Part shown: in pieces, positions 48,951 to 55,308 of the stretch
Layout of the letters: every line of letters begins with the position of its first letter
Position numbering within the stretch: the stretch's first letter is position 1
Assembly (NCBI RefSeq): GCF_900102055.1
Contig: NZ_FNBA01000004.1
Location: 1 to 64,000 of the forward strand
From: Ulvibacter litoralis
GTDB taxonomy: Bacteria > Bacteroidota > Bacteroidia > Flavobacteriales > Flavobacteriaceae
Direction of reading: 5' to 3'
DNA: 64,000 nucleotides
Made by a program: the position numbers and the translations under genes
The notes under the pieces: model-generated
Told to the model about the DNA's origin: nothing
The model's database searches: none
The model's input: only the letters and a program-made list of their open reading frames with translations

Positions 48951-49337
48951 TTATACCCAGTCGTTCACGTGTTCTCCATTTCCAATACCGATTGTTTTTG
49001 CTGAAATAACAAAAGACTCTGACATTGGGTTTTTTCCTGTAGAATCGAAGCCTTCATGATATTTTACCATGTAACCTTCAGTAAACTTTAATTCTTTAGA
49101 AGTTGCTTCCGTATCTCTTTTTAAGAATACGATAGATCCATCTCTACGCTCAAAGTTGTTGAACATCCAATCTGACAAACTTGTGTCTGCAGTAGATTCT
49201 ACTGTTAATCTAATTTTTCCTCCTCTAGTGATAGATGAAGGTCTTCCTGTTGCATCCGTTTCTTGGTGCAATTCATAAGAACAACTTAATACGTTGTACT
49301 CGTTTCCTGCTACTTTTAATTTTGCTTTAAAAGACAT
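48951..49337 (-). CDS. tssD: T6SS tube protein Hcp/TssD, copy 1
   Basis: 128 residues, Bacteroidetes-type Hcp (MSFKAKLKVAGNEYNVLSC opening, ITRGGKIRLTVEST, MVKYHEGFDSTGKNPMSESF). Hexamers of it stack into the inner tube expelled with the VgrG-PAAR spike. It is nearly identical to the copy at 63073-63459, differing at only a few conservative positions. It has its own promoter and terminator, as expected for a highly expressed single gene. Confidence 0.93.
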   Translation of the reverse strand: MSFKAKLKVAGNEYNVLSCSYELHQETDATGRPSSITRGGKIRLTVESTADTSLSDWMFNNFERRDGSIVFLKRDTEATSKELKFTEGYMVKYHEGFDSTGKNPMSESFVISAKTIGIGNGEHVNDWV

Positions 49338-49398
49338 AATAAATAAATTTTAATTAGTTAATAATAAGATATATATGTATATAAAAATATGTATGAAG

Positions 49399-49429
49399 TA
49401 AAATTAAAGAACACAATTAAAACAATCAA
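49399..49429 (-). promoter_or_regulatory. candidate promoter of hcp copy 1
   Basis: On the minus strand TTG (49429-49427), exactly 20 bases, then TAATTTTA (49406-49399). The same TTG-N20-TAATTTTA arrangement precedes the second hcp copy although the 20-base spacers differ, which supports it as a real promoter. Confidence 0.55.
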
Positions 49430-49560
49430 GGATTAAAGCATTTTTCTGAGATAGAATGGATTAACTTGGGATTTATTCGATAAAATGCAGTTTTAGAGTC
49501 CTTAGGCTTTTCTAGCCTTATGAGGAACCATAGGGTATAACCCATTAGACTAAGTTTTAA

Positions 49561-49962
49561 TTATGAATTTTTTCTGTATTTGAAAAAACGATATCCTGAA
49601 ATTATAATTCCTGCGGCGATTAATAGGTATAGACCATAGGTTTGTAGAAAGGAGTCTCCCGCACTTTTAATAAGGTATGGGTTGTCCTTTTGGTATACAA
49701 TATCAATTTGGTCGCCGACACTCTTAAGGGAGCCTATTAGTGGTATGTGAAGTATTCGCGCTTTGGTTGCAATGGTATCTCCTTTTAGATCGACAAAGGT
49801 TACAGCAGCCATCATTGTTGAGCTTCTTCCTCTAACTTTGTAATCTAAATCTGTAATAGTTGCTTCAGTTTCGACGTATTCGGGTTCTGTTGTTTCTTGC
49901 GCGTTTAGTTGTGATAGATTGAAAATGGCAAGAAGCATTAAAAGGTACATGTGTAATTTCAT
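49561..49962 (-). CDS. small exported membrane-anchored protein (DUF3592-like)
   Basis: 133 residues. N-terminal signal peptide (about 1-21, ending LNAQ), a beta-rich middle (ATITDLDYKVRGRSS, VGDQIDIVYQKDNPYLIKSAGD) resembling DUF3592 proteins, then one C-terminal membrane helix (about 107-125) and a basic tail RFFKYRKNS. The Y-Q-K-D-N-P element is typical of that family. Lies between hcp copy 1 and the end of the Rhs cassette array; a role in T6SS is not shown. Confidence 0.6.
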   Translation of the reverse strand: MKLHMYLLMLLAIFNLSQLNAQETTEPEYVETEATITDLDYKVRGRSSTMMAAVTFVDLKGDTIATKARILHIPLIGSLKSVGDQIDIVYQKDNPYLIKSAGDSFLQTYGLYLLIAAGIIISGYRFFKYRKNS

Positions 49963-50056
49963 AAATGATAAAAGATTTTGTTTGGATACGTTAGGGAAGT
50001 TGAATACGTAGAATGAAGGTACAAAAAAAGCTACATTTTAAAGCATTTTTTTGAAA

Positions 50057-50190
50057 TCAATCGTTCAATGAACCTGTAACAAGTTTACGTACTTTTCCGT
50101 AAATATTATAGTATTACGTATATAGATATTGGAAAGGGGAGTGGTGTTTAAACAAAACCCCACAACTTTTTTAGTTGTGGGGTTTTGTTT
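50057..50190 (-). repeat. Rhs cassette junction repeat R1 (decayed distal cassette)
   Basis: Read on the minus strand: terminator hairpin CCCCACAACT/AGTTGTGGGG (50154-50186), the conserved spacer, then codons for IYGKVRKLVTGSLND of the Rhs core, ending at once in TGA (50059-50057). The repeat is near-identical to R3 and R4, but no toxin or immunity gene follows. It marks a cassette that has lost its content, or the end of the array. Confidence 0.8.
50154..50186 (-). terminator. terminator hairpin within R1
   Basis: AAAACCCCACAACT pairs with AGTTGTGGGGTTTT around a T-run loop; on the minus strand GGGGTTTTGTTT follows. It lies 40 bases past the truncated immunity gene. Confidence 0.75.
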
Positions 50191-50225
50191 TACTAGGTAT
50201 TCAGCAAAAACAAATAGAATCTGTA

Positions 50226-50689
50226 TTACTTAAACTCATTAGCTAAATCTAGATAATAACTTTTACCACTTTCGCTATTTGAATTTTCTGATTTTTTTAA
50301 ATAATGATTAATAACAGTAACTTTATACTCTTCTGGAATTTCATTTTTTTTACTTTGTATAATAGTTTCAAATGATGATTCTGCTATTTTAGATGGTTTC
50401 ATGTCTTTAACTGACATTATATAGTCCCATTTATTTTGATAATTGATGAAATTTTTCAGCTCAGTAAAAAATAGAGAAGCATACACTGAAACCCCTTTTT
50501 CATATATTTTAGATAAAAAGTATTCATAAATACTCTTAGTTTCTTTCAATTTATATCTTTCCATCATATTTCCTAATGATGATATTATAAAGATATTTAT
50601 TTTAGTGTTTGAATTGTATTTTTTTGCAATAGCCAATAATACTTCTGCAAATTCATCATCGTTAAAAGCAACCTTGGTATCTAAACGGG
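50226..50689 (-). pseudogene. truncated immunity-like gene fused out of frame to an Rhs core scrap
   Basis: A 136-residue frame (50226-50636) has only a TTG start, and its coding sequence clearly extends further upstream (KVAFNDDEFAEVLLAIAKKYN) until it meets Rhs core codons for NDCPFRYQ at about 50667-50689, in a different frame. So a toxin and the 5' end of its immunity gene appear deleted, leaving the 3' part. The remaining protein is helical (NIFIISSLGNMMERYKL, YYLDLANEF) with no family recognised. Position directly after a core fragment is what identifies it as a cassette remnant. Confidence 0.6.
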
Positions 50690-50799
50690 CAATCGTTCAA
50701 TGAATCTGTGGTTAGTTTACATATTTCTCTGTAAGTATTATGTAATTAGGTATATGTATGTGGGAAAGAGAAGTAATCTCAATGAAAAAAACCGCAGCT
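50690..50799 (-). repeat. diverged Rhs junction repeat R2
   Basis: Aligns with R1, R3 and R4 over its length (CAATCGTTCAATGAA at one end, TTTAC, GTAAGTATTAT, GTATATG, GGGAAAG) but with many substitutions and without the strong terminator hairpin. It precedes the truncated immunity gene, so it is an older, decayed cassette boundary. Confidence 0.6.
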
Positions 50800-50813
50800 A
50801 TAATAGTTTAGTA

Positions 50814-51269
50814 TTATAACTTTCTATATATCTGTTTTAATTCTTTAGTGTACTTACTTGCTTGCGGGATTTTGCATTCTTTTATATATGCTTCTAATGA
50901 ATCTGGGTTGTGTTTTAAGACATAATATTCTATTGCATATAAAAGTATAAAACCTTTTGCATACCCTAATATTTGTTCATTATTATCCTCTTCTTCTGGT
51001 TCTTCCCCTTCTGGATAGTCTTCTTTGAACTTTACATTTTCATATTTCTTTATTTTAGAAAAAACATATGCTGTAAATTTATCTTTATCATTTGTTAATA
51101 TATCAATAATACTAGAGGCTGAAACATTCGCTTTATTCATTTTGTCTGAATCACGAATGGCTGCATTCTCTCTATATTTATCTAAAATTTTTAATACTAC
51201 TTTATTTTCTATGAAATTTATATAGTTAGTATAAACATCTGATTCTATAACTTTTATTGATTCTTGCAT
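50814..51269 (-). CDS. putative immunity protein for the LHH-type toxin tip
   Basis: 151 residues, soluble, mostly helical, with a strongly acidic stretch (YPEGEEPEEEDNNEQ, about 86-100), a common trait of nuclease inhibitors. It lies 16 bases after the toxin cassette on the same strand, the usual toxin-immunity order. No named immunity family is recognised with certainty; the assignment is from position. Confidence 0.6.
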   Translation of the reverse strand: MQESIKVIESDVYTNYINFIENKVVLKILDKYRENAAIRDSDKMNKANVSASSIIDILTNDKDKFTAYVFSKIKKYENVKFKEDYPEGEEPEEEDNNEQILGYAKGFILLYAIEYYVLKHNPDSLEAYIKECKIPQASKYTKELKQIYRKL

Positions 51270-51285
51270 TATTTAATTTTAATGA

Positions 51286-51894
51286 TTACCATGTATCTAC
51301 TCCTTTTATTACCTCATCTAAGTCTGAACCAACATGTCTAAATTCATCAACAGCCTCATGTTCCCAAGGAGTAAGAGCATCTAGATTAGATGAATCGTGA
51401 ACACCATCACCTCCAACTCTTTGTGGTATATCTTTGTGATGTAATTCCATTGAATAATCTCTTGTTGTGGTTACCCCTGTTTTTCTGTTTGTAACTTCAA
51501 CAGTCATTTTAGGAGCTTTCCCTTCTTTCATTCTTTTTAAATTATTAGGAGAGTACCCACCAGAGTTATTTGCAGCTTCATTTTTCCAAAACTTTTTTCG
51601 TGCAGTTCCCCAACACTCTAAACCGAATGGGTCAAATTGTATATTGTTATTCAATACATAACTGTACATATTCGGCATTCCACCAGCCAGTCCAATAGGA
51701 TCTTGGCAAATGTAAATTCCTTCATCAGCATTATAATATCTAAACCTATTATAATACAGTCCTGTTTCAACATCTTCAAACTGACCTTGGTATCTAAATG
51801 GGCAATCATTCAATGAACCTGTAACAAGTTTACGTACTTTTCCGTAGATATCATACTCGACTTCCCAGGTTTTTTGACCTCCCGAATTGTACAT
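51286..51894 (-). CDS. displaced Rhs C-terminal cassette, LHH-type HNH nuclease tip
   Basis: The first ~95 residues copy the end of the Rhs core of the 55301-59446 gene (MYNSGGQKTWEVEYDIYGK, CPFRYQGQFEDVETGLYYNR, DPIGLAGG, closing FDPFGLE). The unique tip (about 96-202) has GYSPNNLKRMKEGKAPKMTV, MELHHKDIPQR and SNLDALTPWEHEAVDEFRH: the LHH version of the HNH/endonuclease VII toxins, a DNase by family. The ATG at 51894 is internal to the core: the frame runs upstream to an in-frame TAG near 52073 with no earlier ATG. Only this cassette has an ATG ahead of the core end, so it might be translated without recombination. Confidence 0.75.
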   Translation of the reverse strand: MYNSGGQKTWEVEYDIYGKVRKLVTGSLNDCPFRYQGQFEDVETGLYYNRFRYYNADEGIYICQDPIGLAGGMPNMYSYVLNNNIQFDPFGLECWGTARKKFWKNEAANNSGGYSPNNLKRMKEGKAPKMTVEVTNRKTGVTTTRDYSMELHHKDIPQRVGGDGVHDSSNLDALTPWEHEAVDEFRHVGSDLDEVIKGVDTW

Positions 51895-52174
51895 TTCTAC
51901 GGGGGGTCCTAGGTAATCGGTTATGATAGAAAATTGTTCACCATCTACAATTTTTGCAGCAGGCTTAAAGGTTCCTTCTTCAAAAATCCAAGTAATAAAA
52001 CCAACGTTTTCTTCAACTTTTACTGTTTCCTCGGATGTTTCCGAAGTCTTAAGCGCTTCTAAAATGGGTTCCTAAGTAGTTGGTAATAATAGAGTGTAAA
52101 TAAAATTAGGCACTCTTTGTAAAAGCGCACCAGATTATGTGATATGACTCATGAGAGGGGGACTCAAACTCAGT
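51895..52174 (-). pseudogene. Rhs core remnants, mosaic of two sources
   Basis: Positions 51895-52070 repeat the main Rhs core codons from PILEALKTSETSEETVKV through IITDYLG almost exactly. Just upstream (minus strand, about 52071-52098) is a second, diverged copy of the SIITNYLGT segment, out of order, joined at a shared GGAACCC. The rest to 52174 has no recognisable gene. This is a recombination scar, not an intact gene. Confidence 0.65.
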
Positions 52175-52600
52175 TTAAAGGAGTTTTTTCATAAAGTCTT
52201 TTATCACAATATTATTAACATCATCAAGCAACCTCACCCCATCTATATCAATTTGCTGTTGTTTAAGTTTGGCTATTAAATTTTCGAAAAGAAGAACTAC
52301 ATATTCAGATACCGATATTACAATTTCAGTATTTGTTTTGTTTTCCCAAACCTCTTTACCTAAAATAATTTCACCTGAAATATACTTCAATTTTTTCATA
52401 ACCCTAAGATAGTGAACACCAGTATCTTCTTTATATACTGTAACTGATCCACTCACTCTCATTTGAAGTTTGAAATGGTCAATAATCTCAGAGTAATTAT
52501 CTGTAATTAGCTTTAGTGATCTACGAAGCTGAATATTAATTGGGCGAAATACCTCTCCAGCATCTAGACCTCCAATTTGTGAGGTTAGTGTTACTTCCAT
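52175..52600 (-). CDS. putative immunity protein for the GIY-YIG/URI-like toxin tip
   Basis: 141 residues, soluble, beta-strand N-terminal half (MEVTLTSQIGG, FKLQMRVSGSVTVYKED, ISGEIILGKEVW) and a helical C-terminal half. Its ATG overlaps the stop of the toxin cassette (TAATG), so it is translationally coupled to it. No family recognised; function from position. Confidence 0.62.
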   Translation of the reverse strand: MEVTLTSQIGGLDAGEVFRPINIQLRRSLKLITDNYSEIIDHFKLQMRVSGSVTVYKEDTGVHYLRVMKKLKYISGEIILGKEVWENKTNTEIVISVSEYVVLLFENLIAKLKQQQIDIDGVRLLDDVNNIVIKDFMKKLL

Positions 52601-53121
52601 TATTTACATTTAGTGTTAGCCCATTTTTCCTTATTGAGCGGGCCTCCTCCTCTTTCTGTTAGATGTCTTTCTTTCTTGAGCATATCGGAGCGCTTGCCTC
52701 TATCAATTTCTATGACTTCGTATTCTGCGGGAATAGTATTACCATACCTCTTTCTAGGATTATCGACTTCTTGGGTGATACCATACTTTTGGAAATTTCC
52801 TTCCCCATCATACATTGCATATAAAACGGCAGGTTTTGTTGATGTTTTTGAATTACCATGAACACTTGGGTTTCTTGGGCGTCCTCTTTTTTTGCCAAAT
52901 TGTCCATTTTTTCGATGATATCTTTCTAGTCCTAATGGATCAAAAAGAGCATTAGAATTTTGAACATATGAATAGAGATTATATTCTCCACTATCTAACC
53001 CTATAGGATCCTGACTTATGTATGCACCTTCTTCAGCACTATAATATCTAAACCTATTATAATACAATCCAGTCTCAACATCTTCAAAATGACCTTGATA
53101 TCTAAATGGGCAATCGTTCAA
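52600..53121 (-). CDS. displaced Rhs C-terminal cassette, GIY-YIG/URI-like nuclease tip
   Basis: Core end (about 1-60: CPFRYQGHFEDVETGLYYNR, QDPIGLDSGEYNLYSYVQN, closing FDPLGLE) and a unique tip with a basic linker (KKRGRPRNPSVHGNSK) and a domain reading AVLYAMYDGEGNFQKYGITQ, then R-K-R-Y, KKERHLTERGGGPLNKEKW. The Y...KYGIT...R...E...GPLN pattern fits GIY-YIG/URI-fold nucleases used as polymorphic toxins. The only start is TTG within the core; an in-frame TAA lies at 53167-53169, so it looks silent until recombined behind a full Rhs gene. Confidence 0.65.
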   Translation of the reverse strand: MNDCPFRYQGHFEDVETGLYYNRFRYYSAEEGAYISQDPIGLDSGEYNLYSYVQNSNALFDPLGLERYHRKNGQFGKKRGRPRNPSVHGNSKTSTKPAVLYAMYDGEGNFQKYGITQEVDNPRKRYGNTIPAEYEVIEIDRGKRSDMLKKERHLTERGGGPLNKEKWANTKCK

Positions 53122-53236
53122 TGAACCTGTAACAAGTTTACGTACTTTTCCGTAGATATTATAGTATTACGTATATAGATATTGGAAAGGGGAGTGGTCT
53201 TTAAACAAAAATCCCACAACTTTTTTAGTTGTGGAA
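53111..53236 (-). repeat. Rhs cassette junction repeat R3
   Basis: Minus-strand order: hairpin CCACAACT/AGTTGTGG, the conserved 35-base spacer, in-frame TAA (53169-53167), then Rhs core codons YYNIYGKVRKLVTGSLND. Near-identical to R1 and R4. It is the 5' boundary of the GIY-YIG-like cassette. Confidence 0.85.
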
Positions 53237-53238
53237 TT
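53207..53238 (-). terminator. terminator hairpin within R3
   Basis: CCACAACT (53214-53221) pairs with AGTTGTGG (53227-53234); on the minus strand TTTTTGTTTAAAG follows. Terminates the upstream immunity gene 53460-54029, though 220 bases beyond its stop. Confidence 0.6.
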
Positions 53239-53459
53239 TAATTTTTCTGATTTTTGATATTCAGAATCAGAATTTTTTTTTTAAAATCGATAGAACTTTC
53301 TTTACCTCTTTCAATATTATTTATGGCTGCTAATCAGATTCAATTACTAAAAGTTAATAACTTTCAGTAATTTGTTTATGGATTTTTCTATAAATATCTT
53401 ATTCAAGTCGCAACATACTTTTTTGAATAATATTTTAAGAAAATGAAACGAGCTATGCT
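53237..53459. other. AT-rich gap between immunity gene and junction repeat R3
   Basis: No gene seen. A perfect hairpin TTCTGATT / AATCAGAA (53245-53272) followed on the plus strand by ten T looks like a terminator, but there is no plus-strand gene upstream to use it; it may be a relic of a lost cassette. Confidence 0.5.
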
Positions 53460-54029
53460 TTATATATTTGTATATATACTATCTCCTTCTTCTATAAATT
53501 CAACGCCCTTTAATTTAGAATCCTCACAACGTTTTTTAAATTCTTCTGAAACGATTATATAAGAATCATGTTCTTTCATTCTAACGATTAAGTGTTCACC
53601 TAAACAATTAGGCTTAAATATTAATTTTTTAATCTTAGTTGTTCCATATCTTGTTTTTTCAATAACAGACTTCTCAATATCCATACAAGAAACTATATTT
53701 AGGATAGAGACAAAATAAAAATTATTATTAGAGTTTCCTTTTTCATCATAAATAATTGAAGGAAAAAAACTGAGATCCTTATTACTTAAATCATTGAATT
53801 GTTTTTTAAGTTTCTCACTTACAAGAATACCTCCTATAGTAGGTAAAATATCATAACTATCTATATAGGAGTCAAGTTTATCTACAGTATACCTAACAGG
53901 TTCTTCAAAATTATAAATTTTGCCTTCCCTTAAATCTACTCCCGTTAGTCCATTTGATTCCTCATCAAATACAAAATTAACATCACGTTTGTATTTTTCG
54001 TATAACTCAAAGTATCTATTGTTTTTCAT
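53460..54029 (-). CDS. putative immunity protein (Imm11/DUF1629-like)
   Basis: 189 residues, soluble. The C-terminal pattern SYIIVSEEFKKRCEDSKLKG followed by VEFIEE strongly resembles Imm11/DUF1629-type proteins, where a degraded strand-helix 'IVSERFK...GVEF' closes the fold. Also GILVSEKLKKQF in the middle, an internal echo of the same pattern. Starts 4 bases after the AHH toxin cassette, so it is its likely inhibitor. Confidence 0.65.
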   Translation of the reverse strand: MKNNRYFELYEKYKRDVNFVFDEESNGLTGVDLREGKIYNFEEPVRYTVDKLDSYIDSYDILPTIGGILVSEKLKKQFNDLSNKDLSFFPSIIYDEKGNSNNNFYFVSILNIVSCMDIEKSVIEKTRYGTTKIKKLIFKPNCLGEHLIVRMKEHDSYIIVSEEFKKRCEDSKLKGVEFIEEGDSIYTNI

Positions 54030-54033
54030 AAAT

Positions 54034-54594
54034 TTAACGACATTTTATTTCTCCTTTTCTTAATCCTTGCCTTGTATCTCCTCTTAATGCCTCGATTGCA
54101 TCTTGATATTGCTTCTTATCCCAATTTTTTGCTTTTCCAAGTTTATCAATTTCATTAAGTTCAGCTTTCATTGCTTTGTTATATTTAGCATGATCTCCAC
54201 TATATCCTTTATGAGCACTTCTATCTCCATAGCCACCATGTTCTTTAGGTAAATAAATTAAGTTACTTGGCTTGTTAACATCAAACCCTGCAGCTTTAAT
54301 TGCTGGATGATTAATATTTGATTTGGGTATAACATGATGATTCTCCATGCCTTCTATTTTTGGCATATTTCCATAATTCCAGCCATTCTTAGGCATTCCA
54401 GCTAATCCAAAAGGATCGATAAAAAAATTAGAATTATTTACATATTGATAGAAATTAGCACCTCCCAAAAGTCTTAATGGATCTTGATTTATATAATTTC
54501 CTTCATCTGCATTATAATATCGATACCTATTATAATATAATCCTGTTTCAACATCCTCAAAATGACCTTGGTATCTAAATGGGCAATCGTTCAA
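54034..54594 (-). CDS. displaced Rhs C-terminal cassette, AHH-type nuclease tip
   Basis: Core end (about 1-66: CPFRYQGHFEDVETGLYYNR, DPLRLLGGANFYQYVNN, closing IDPFGLAG). The tip has ENHHVIPKSNINHPAIKAAG, KPSNLIYLP, HKGYSGDHAKYNKAMK, the AHH class of HNH/endonuclease VII toxins with its His-His pair and downstream histidines. It is a relative of the tip now fused to the main Rhs gene. The frame is closed upstream by TAA at 54640-54642, and only a TTG exists before the core end; the first ATG falls right after the DPFGL cleavage motif (AGMPKNG). Confidence 0.75.
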   Translation of the reverse strand: MNDCPFRYQGHFEDVETGLYYNRYRYYNADEGNYINQDPLRLLGGANFYQYVNNSNFFIDPFGLAGMPKNGWNYGNMPKIEGMENHHVIPKSNINHPAIKAAGFDVNKPSNLIYLPKEHGGYGDRSAHKGYSGDHAKYNKAMKAELNEIDKLGKAKNWDKKQYQDAIEALRGDTRQGLRKGEIKCR

Positions 54595-54712
54595 TGAACC
54601 TGTAACAAGTTTACGTACTTTTCCGTAAATATTATAGTATTACGTATATAGATATTGGAAAGGGGAGTGGTCTTTAAACAAAACCCCACAACTTTTTTAG
54701 TTGTTAGGTTTT
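54584..54712 (-). repeat. Rhs cassette junction repeat R4
   Basis: Same layout as R1 and R3: hairpin ACAACT/AGTTGT with flanking CC/GG, conserved spacer (CCACTCCCCTTTCCAATATC on the minus strand), TAA stop, then core codons. It is the 5' boundary of the first displaced cassette, 38 bases after the active immunity gene. Confidence 0.85.
54680..54712 (-). terminator. terminator hairpin within R4
   Basis: CCCCACAACT (54684-54693) against AGTTGTTAGG (54699-54708), partly mispaired, followed on the minus strand by TTTTGTTTAAAG. It closes the transcript of the active Rhs and its immunity gene. Confidence 0.65.
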
Positions 54713-54750
54713 GAATTAAATTAATTAAAGACAAAATGTATTAAGTAGAA

Positions 54751-55308
54751 TTAAACAGAGACTTTTAATTCATCAAAAGATATCTTAAAATTATTCTTTT
54801 TTGAAAGTTCAACAAATTTATTTGAAACAACCGATATAATAAGTTCTTTTGAATCTCTTACTGCATAATCAAAATCGATCCCTCCTTTAAAAACGGGTTT
54901 CTCTAGTTTTTTTACTCCATCTGAGAAAGTTGAATATTCAGAAGCTTCTTCGTCAATAATATCCATGTATTTAATAAATTTTGCTATGTAAAATGTTATT
55001 TTTTCTTCTTCACAAAGAACTTTACATGGATAGAATATTATTTCATCCTTTAATATTGTTTCCAAAGAATTTTTAAATCTTTCAGAAAAAACATGAATAT
55101 CCATAAAGCCTTCTAAATAATCAAAAGATCTTATGTTTTTTAAATTAAAACCTTTTTGAGCCTTAAAAATTATTTCTGTAAAATTTAAAAAAGTATCATT
55201 CCCTTTATTTAAGGTGAAAAAATTAATAATATTATTTTGTTGATTAACAAACTCTAAATAATGATATTCATTAAAAAGTGCTACACTAAGTTTAAACATT
55301 CTATCCAC
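54751..55308 (-). CDS. immunity protein for the active Rhs AHH nuclease (Imm11/DUF1629-like)
   Basis: 185 residues, soluble. C-terminal ELIISVVSNKFVELSKKNNF then KISFDEL shows the same strand-helix layout as the 53460-54029 protein, with low overall similarity. It overlaps the Rhs stop by 8 bases, so it is translated with the toxin. It should bind and block the AHH nuclease in the producing cell and in sister cells. Family call is tentative; the role is well supported by position. Confidence 0.7.
   Translation of the reverse strand: MDRMFKLSVALFNEYHYLEFVNQQNNIINFFTLNKGNDTFLNFTEIIFKAQKGFNLKNIRSFDYLEGFMDIHVFSERFKNSLETILKDEIIFYPCKVLCEEEKITFYIAKFIKYMDIIDEEASEYSTFSDGVKKLEKPVFKGGIDFDYAVRDSKELIISVVSNKFVELSKKNNFKISFDELKVSV

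Noticed and set aside
53245-53281. Plus-strand terminator hairpin as evidence for a plus-strand gene
   Set aside because: No plausible plus-strand coding frame precedes it; the frames there are antisense to toxin and immunity genes.
50154-54712. Cassette hairpins as integron attC-like recombination sites
   Set aside because: No integrase gene is present, the hairpins have terminator features with T-runs, and boundaries include coding Rhs core homology, which explains exchange by homologous recombination.
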